Of a stretch of 9,918 bases of DNA, positions 7,295-9,918 are shown piece by piece. The stretch comes from Polyangiaceae bacterium. GTDB taxonomy: Bacteria; Myxococcota_A; Polyangia; Polyangiales; Polyangiaceae. Both the position numbers and the translations under genes were made by a program. The stretch lies in NCBI GenBank assembly GCA_025934595.1, contig JAICXU010000057.1, positions 1 through 9,918 on the forward strand, given 5' to 3'. The notes under the pieces were generated by a model, which had not been told where the DNA came from, made no database searches, and saw only the letters and a list, made by a program, of their open reading frames with translations. Each line of letters begins with the position of its first letter. The stretch's first letter is position 1.

Positions 7295-8478
7295 TCGCGC
7301 CGGTGCATCGCGAGCATCGACGCCGCCAGCAACGCGGCGGCGACGTAGAGCACGACCGCCACGCCTTCGTGTGCGTCCGCGAAGTGGTGCGCGCCGCTCG
7401 CGAGCAGCGGCGCGACGAGCTGCGGCAATCCGATGAGCGTGATGACGTAGAGGCTCATGATGCGCCCGCGCGCCGCCGGTTTGATCGCGTGTTGAATCGA
7501 CGTCGCGATCGCGGTCGTGAGCACGGTCGACGAGATTCCCGCCAGCACGAGACACGCGAGCCCGAGCGGCTCCGTGGTCGTGGCCGCGAAGAGCCCGAGC
7601 GAGACCGCGAGCATGATTCCGCTCGTCGTGATGACGCGCGCAGATGCACGAAGCGCTGGAAAAGAAGCCGTTCCGAAGCCTCCGATCAACGCGCCGGCGC
7701 CTCCCGCTGCGAGGAGACGTCCATATCCCGCCGAGCCCGAGGTCCACACGTGCGCGGCCACGATGGGCAACAGCATCGGATACGAGCGACCGAAAATCGC
7801 CACGACGGCGGAGATCGCGAGGAGCGCCACGACGCCGTGCGTGCCGAGCGCCTCCCGAAATGCGCCTGCTTGCTTCGGGGGCGCCCGATGCGCGTGGTCG
7901 GGCAAGTCACGCAGGCTCGCGATCGCCGCGATCATGAAGAGAAAGCTCACGGCGTTCAGAAAGAAGAGCCAACCCGCGCCGATGCGCCCGAGGAGCGGCC
8001 CCGCGAGCGCCGGTCCGAGAAGCGCCGCGCCGTTGAACGAGGCCGCGTTGAGCGATAGCGCGTTGAGCAGATCTTCGCGCGGCACGAGATCGGGCGCGAT
8101 GGCCTGTCGCGCGGGATTGTCGATCGCGAGAAAGATCGCTCCGACGAACGTGCTCGCGAGGAGATGCCACGGCGCGAGCACACCGGTCCACGCGAGAATG
8201 GCGAGCGCGACGGCGACGAGGGTGAGGCCCGTCTGCGTGACGAGCACGAGCTTGATGCGCGGAACGCGATCGACGATCGTCCCGCCGATGGGTGGCAAGA
8301 TCACCATCGGGATCGCGAACGAGAGCCCGAGCCATCCGAGCCAACGCGGGTCGTCGCCGGTCGCCTTGTAGATCACCCAGCTCCGCGCGACGTTCTGCAT
8401 CCACGTGCCGATGTTCGAGACGAATCCGGCGACGAGAAACAGCTTGAAATTGCGGGATTTCAGCGCCGGGTAGGCCAT
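7288..8478 (-). CDS. MFS transporter (MFS_3 / EntS-like exporter family), last gene of the pqq operon
   Basis: 396 residues, the usual size for a 12-helix major facilitator. The N-terminus ALKSRNFKLFLVAGFVSNIG followed by TWMQ is typical of the MFS_3/EntS-like efflux branch. The helix 2-3 loop carries motif A as GGTIVDRVPRIK (residues 65-76). NPARQAIAPDLVPREDLLNA (121-140) also matches this branch, and a central hydrophilic loop lies at about 189-212. I chose the ATG at 8478: it is 16 bases after the pqqE stop and starts just before the conserved segment. The frame continues upstream to 8613, but that extension is low-complexity and overlaps the pqqE coding end. No strong ribosome binding site is seen (GGAAG lies too far upstream), so translation may depend on coupling to pqqE. 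Members of this branch export small molecules such as enterobactin or drugs. Linkage to pqqCDE suggests export of PQQ or a related product, which is inference. Confidence 0.88.
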   Translation of the reverse strand: MAYPALKSRNFKLFLVAGFVSNIGTWMQNVARSWVIYKATGDDPRWLGWLGLSFAIPMVILPPIGGTIVDRVPRIKLVLVTQTGLTLVAVALAILAWTGVLAPWHLLASTFVGAIFLAIDNPARQAIAPDLVPREDLLNALSLNAASFNGAALLGPALAGPLLGRIGAGWLFFLNAVSFLFMIAAIASLRDLPDHAHRAPPKQAGAFREALGTHGVVALLAISAVVAIFGRSYPMLLPIVAAHVWTSGSAGYGRLLAAGGAGALIGGFGTASFPALRASARVITTSGIMLAVSLGLFAATTTEPLGLACLVLAGISSTVLTTAIATSIQHAIKPAARGRIMSLYVITLIGLPQLVAPLLASGAHHFADAHEGVAVVLYVAAALLAASMLAMHRRDQ

Positions 8479-8494
8479 CGTGAAAATGCGAGCG

Positions 8495-9601
8495 TCATCT
8501 TCCGCGATAGAGATACCGCGGTCTGCTCTCGCGCAGAGCGTCGGTCTTGGCGCGCCGCACGATGTCGTGCGCCGGCGCGAGATGACACGCCGGATCGGTC
8601 GCCGAGGCATCACCCGTCAGCGCGAAGGCTTGGCAACGGCATCCGCCGAAGTCGATCGCTTTTCGATCGCAAGTCCGGCACGGGTCCGGCATCCACGCGT
8701 CGCCCCGATACGCATTGAGCGCCGGCGAATTTTCCCAAATGTCGCCGAGTGATTTTTCGGTGACCTTCTCGAAGGTCAGCGTCGTGATCGAGGTCGCTTG
8801 ATGACACGGAACGACGGTGCCGTCGGGGATCACTTGCACGAACCTTCGCGCCCACCCATCCATGCACGCGCGCGGCGTCTGCGAGAAATAATCCGGCTTC
8901 ACGAACAGCACGTCCATTTTTCCGGCGAGCCGCTCTTTTGCAGCGAGCGCGATCTTCTGCGCGCGATCGATCTGCTCGAACGAAGGCAAGAGCGCGGCGC
9001 GATTCTGCAGCGCGAAGCCATGGTACTGCGCGTTCGCGAGCTCGAGACGGTCGGCGTCGAGCTTCTCCGCGAGCGCGATCGTCTGTTCGACGCGATCGAG
9101 GTTTTCTCGATGCATGACCATGTTGATCGTGAGCGGCAAGCCGAGCTCTTTGACCCACTCCGCGACGCGCAGCTTCGTGTCGAACGCATCGAAATCGGCT
9201 ATTTTTTCCGATGTTTCACGATCGACGGCCTGCATGCTGAGCTGCACGTGATCGATGCCGAGGTCGCGCAACTTTTCGAGACGCGAGCGCTCGAGAGGAA
9301 CGCCGCTCGTGACGAGATTCGTGTAGAGCTCACGCTGACGTGCCCGAGCGACCAGCTCCTCGAGATCTTGCCGGGCGAGCGGCTCGCCGCCCGTGAAATG
9401 GATTTGCACGACCCCGAGCTCGGCGGCTTCGTCGATCACACGGAGCCAGTCCGCGGTACCGATCTCGGTGCCATGCGCGCGGAGGTCCGACGGGTTCGAG
9501 CAATACGCGCAATGAAGCGGACACCGGTAGGTGACCTCCGCGATGAGCGTGTAAGGGCGATAGCGCGCAGACTTGTCGCGCGTCCAGGGAGGCGCGCTCA
9601 T
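8495..9601 (-). CDS. pqqE: PqqE, radical SAM enzyme of PQQ biosynthesis (PqqA Glu-Tyr cross-linking)
   Basis: 368 residues, full length for PqqE. The radical SAM cluster motif CPLHCAYC gives Cys27, Cys31 and Cys34, followed by the SAM-binding GGEP at 71-74. The C-terminal SPASM-type region keeps the whole auxiliary-cluster set: Cys247, Cys266, Cys308, Cys311, Cys321, Cys323 and Cys339. Asp317 in the IDFGGCRC segment corresponds, as I recall it, to the aspartate ligand described in Methylobacterium PqqE. The signature GGCRCQAFALTGD is diagnostic. The enzyme uses SAM and reducing equivalents to form the carbon-carbon bond between Glu and Tyr of the PqqA peptide, which PqqD presents. The ATG start overlaps the pqqD stop as ATGA, so the two are translationally coupled. 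All catalytic residues look intact. Confidence 0.96.
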   Translation of the reverse strand: MSAPPWTRDKSARYRPYTLIAEVTYRCPLHCAYCSNPSDLRAHGTEIGTADWLRVIDEAAELGVVQIHFTGGEPLARQDLEELVARARQRELYTNLVTSGVPLERSRLEKLRDLGIDHVQLSMQAVDRETSEKIADFDAFDTKLRVAEWVKELGLPLTINMVMHRENLDRVEQTIALAEKLDADRLELANAQYHGFALQNRAALLPSFEQIDRAQKIALAAKERLAGKMDVLFVKPDYFSQTPRACMDGWARRFVQVIPDGTVVPCHQATSITTLTFEKVTEKSLGDIWENSPALNAYRGDAWMPDPCRTCDRKAIDFGGCRCQAFALTGDASATDPACHLAPAHDIVRRAKTDALRESRPRYLYRGR

Positions 9602-9840
9602 TCGAAGAGATTCCGCACACGAAGCTGCTCCAGGAACTCCGCGACCTCCGCCGACGCGTCGTCACCGCGCAACGCGAAGAGATCGCATATCTCGTCGAAC
9701 GAGCGCGTCCCGTCGCAGAGCTTCACGATCTCGGCCGCCGTCTCGTTCAAGAGAAGCCCGCGCTCTGGATAGAGCAGGATGTATTTTTTCTCGCGCTCGT
9801 CCCAACGAAGGCGCGCTTTTTTCGCGAGCTTCAACTTCAC
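9598..9840 (-). CDS. pqqD: PqqD, PqqA peptide chaperone (RRE-type protein)
   Basis: 80 residues from the GTG at 9840, close to the usual length of about 90. The start VKLKLAKKARLRWDE, the segment YPERGLLLNETAAEIVKLCDG (residues 24-44) and the final FLEQLRVRNLFE are typical PqqD. PqqD is the prototype of the RiPP recognition element fold: it binds the PqqA precursor and delivers it to PqqE. I prefer GTG 9840 over the longer ATG at 9903 because GTGA overlaps the stop of pqqC exactly and the extra N-terminal residues (rich in Arg and Asp) are simply pqqC read in another frame. It is coupled to pqqE through the ATGA overlap. Confidence 0.93.
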   Translation of the reverse strand: MKLKLAKKARLRWDEREKKYILLYPERGLLLNETAAEIVKLCDGTRSFDEICDLFALRGDDASAEVAEFLEQLRVRNLFE

Positions 9841-9918
9841 GGCGCGCTCGTCGTGCTCGTCGCGCGATCGATCGCATCGAGCATTGCCCATAAAATGTCG
9901 CATTTCGTGAGGAGCGCC
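9837..9918 (-). CDS. pqqC: PqqC C-terminal end (partial, enters from right edge)
   Basis: Translating the minus strand from the window edge gives the last 26 residues of an upstream gene, ending KCDILWAMLDAIDRATSTTS followed by Ala-Pro and TGA (9839-9837). The K-D-LW-MLDA pattern matches the end of the last helix of PqqC, the cofactor-free oxidase that performs the final ring closure and oxidation to PQQ. The stop overlaps the pqqD start by 4 bases (GTGA). Only this tail is visible, so active-site residues cannot be judged. Gene order pqqC-pqqD-pqqE supports the call. Confidence 0.88.
   Translation of the reverse strand, partial: ALLTKCDILWAMLDAIDRATSTTSAP

Noticed and set aside
7321..7342. 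GC-rich hairpin (CGCCGCC / GGCGGCG, 8-base loop) 26 bases after the tamB stop, a possible terminator.
   Set aside because: No T-run follows on either strand, it lies in transporter codons for Ala/Leu-rich sequence, and such stems arise often by chance at this GC content.
5590..8058. Long plus-strand frame crossing the tamB end into the transporter gene.
   Set aside because: It is Arg/Glu/Ala-rich shadow coding that ignores two well-supported genes on opposite strands.
8479..8613. Longer start for the transporter, adding 45 residues.
   Set aside because: The extension lies over the pqqE 3' coding end, has no membrane or family character, and the conserved N-terminus begins at the ATG at 8478.
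9841..9903. Longer PqqD start at ATG 9903 (or 9891).
   Set aside because: This stretch encodes the recognisable PqqC C-terminus in another frame; the extra residues do not resemble PqqD.

Overview
The window is GC-rich and almost fully coding. It looks like a chromosomal segment of a Gram-negative (diderm) bacterium. Strong GC preference at third codon positions, a tryptophan-rich WxxGxW lipoprotein and a very large TamB suggest Myxococcota, perhaps a Polyangia-type myxobacterium. That placement is inference from style, not from a marker gene.

Left part, positions 1-7294: a leftward lipoprotein gene runs off the left edge (start about 458). A 60-base intergenic gap carries overlapping inverted repeats. 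Then comes a rightward two-gene operon, tamA-tamB. TamA is an Omp85-family outer-membrane barrel with POTRA domains. TamB is a 1509-residue inner-membrane-anchored protein expected to bridge the periplasm. The two genes overlap by one base (TGATG), and tamB has a strong ribosome binding site inside the end of tamA. Together they should form the translocation and assembly module / lipid-bridge system of the cell envelope.

Right part, positions 7288-9918, all leftward: the tail of pqqC, then pqqD, pqqE and a major facilitator superfamily (MFS) transporter. pqqC/pqqD overlap at GTGA, pqqD/pqqE overlap at ATGA, and the transporter starts 16 bases after pqqE. This is a pyrroloquinoline quinone (PQQ) biosynthesis operon, with pqqA and pqqB presumably beyond the right edge. 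PqqD carries the PqqA peptide to the radical SAM enzyme PqqE, which forms the Glu-Tyr cross-link. PqqC carries out the final oxidation. The co-transcribed MFS transporter is a candidate exporter of PQQ or a related product.

The two halves are convergent, and the ends of tamB and the transporter gene overlap by 7 bases, leaving no intergenic terminator. I see no RNA genes, mobile elements, CRISPR array or integration signs. No completely unknown system is evident. The points most worth checking are the transporter linked to pqq, the inverted-repeat cluster upstream of tamA, a possibly lipidated TamA, and cysteine pairs in the TamA barrel that resemble the BamA loop-6 disulfide.
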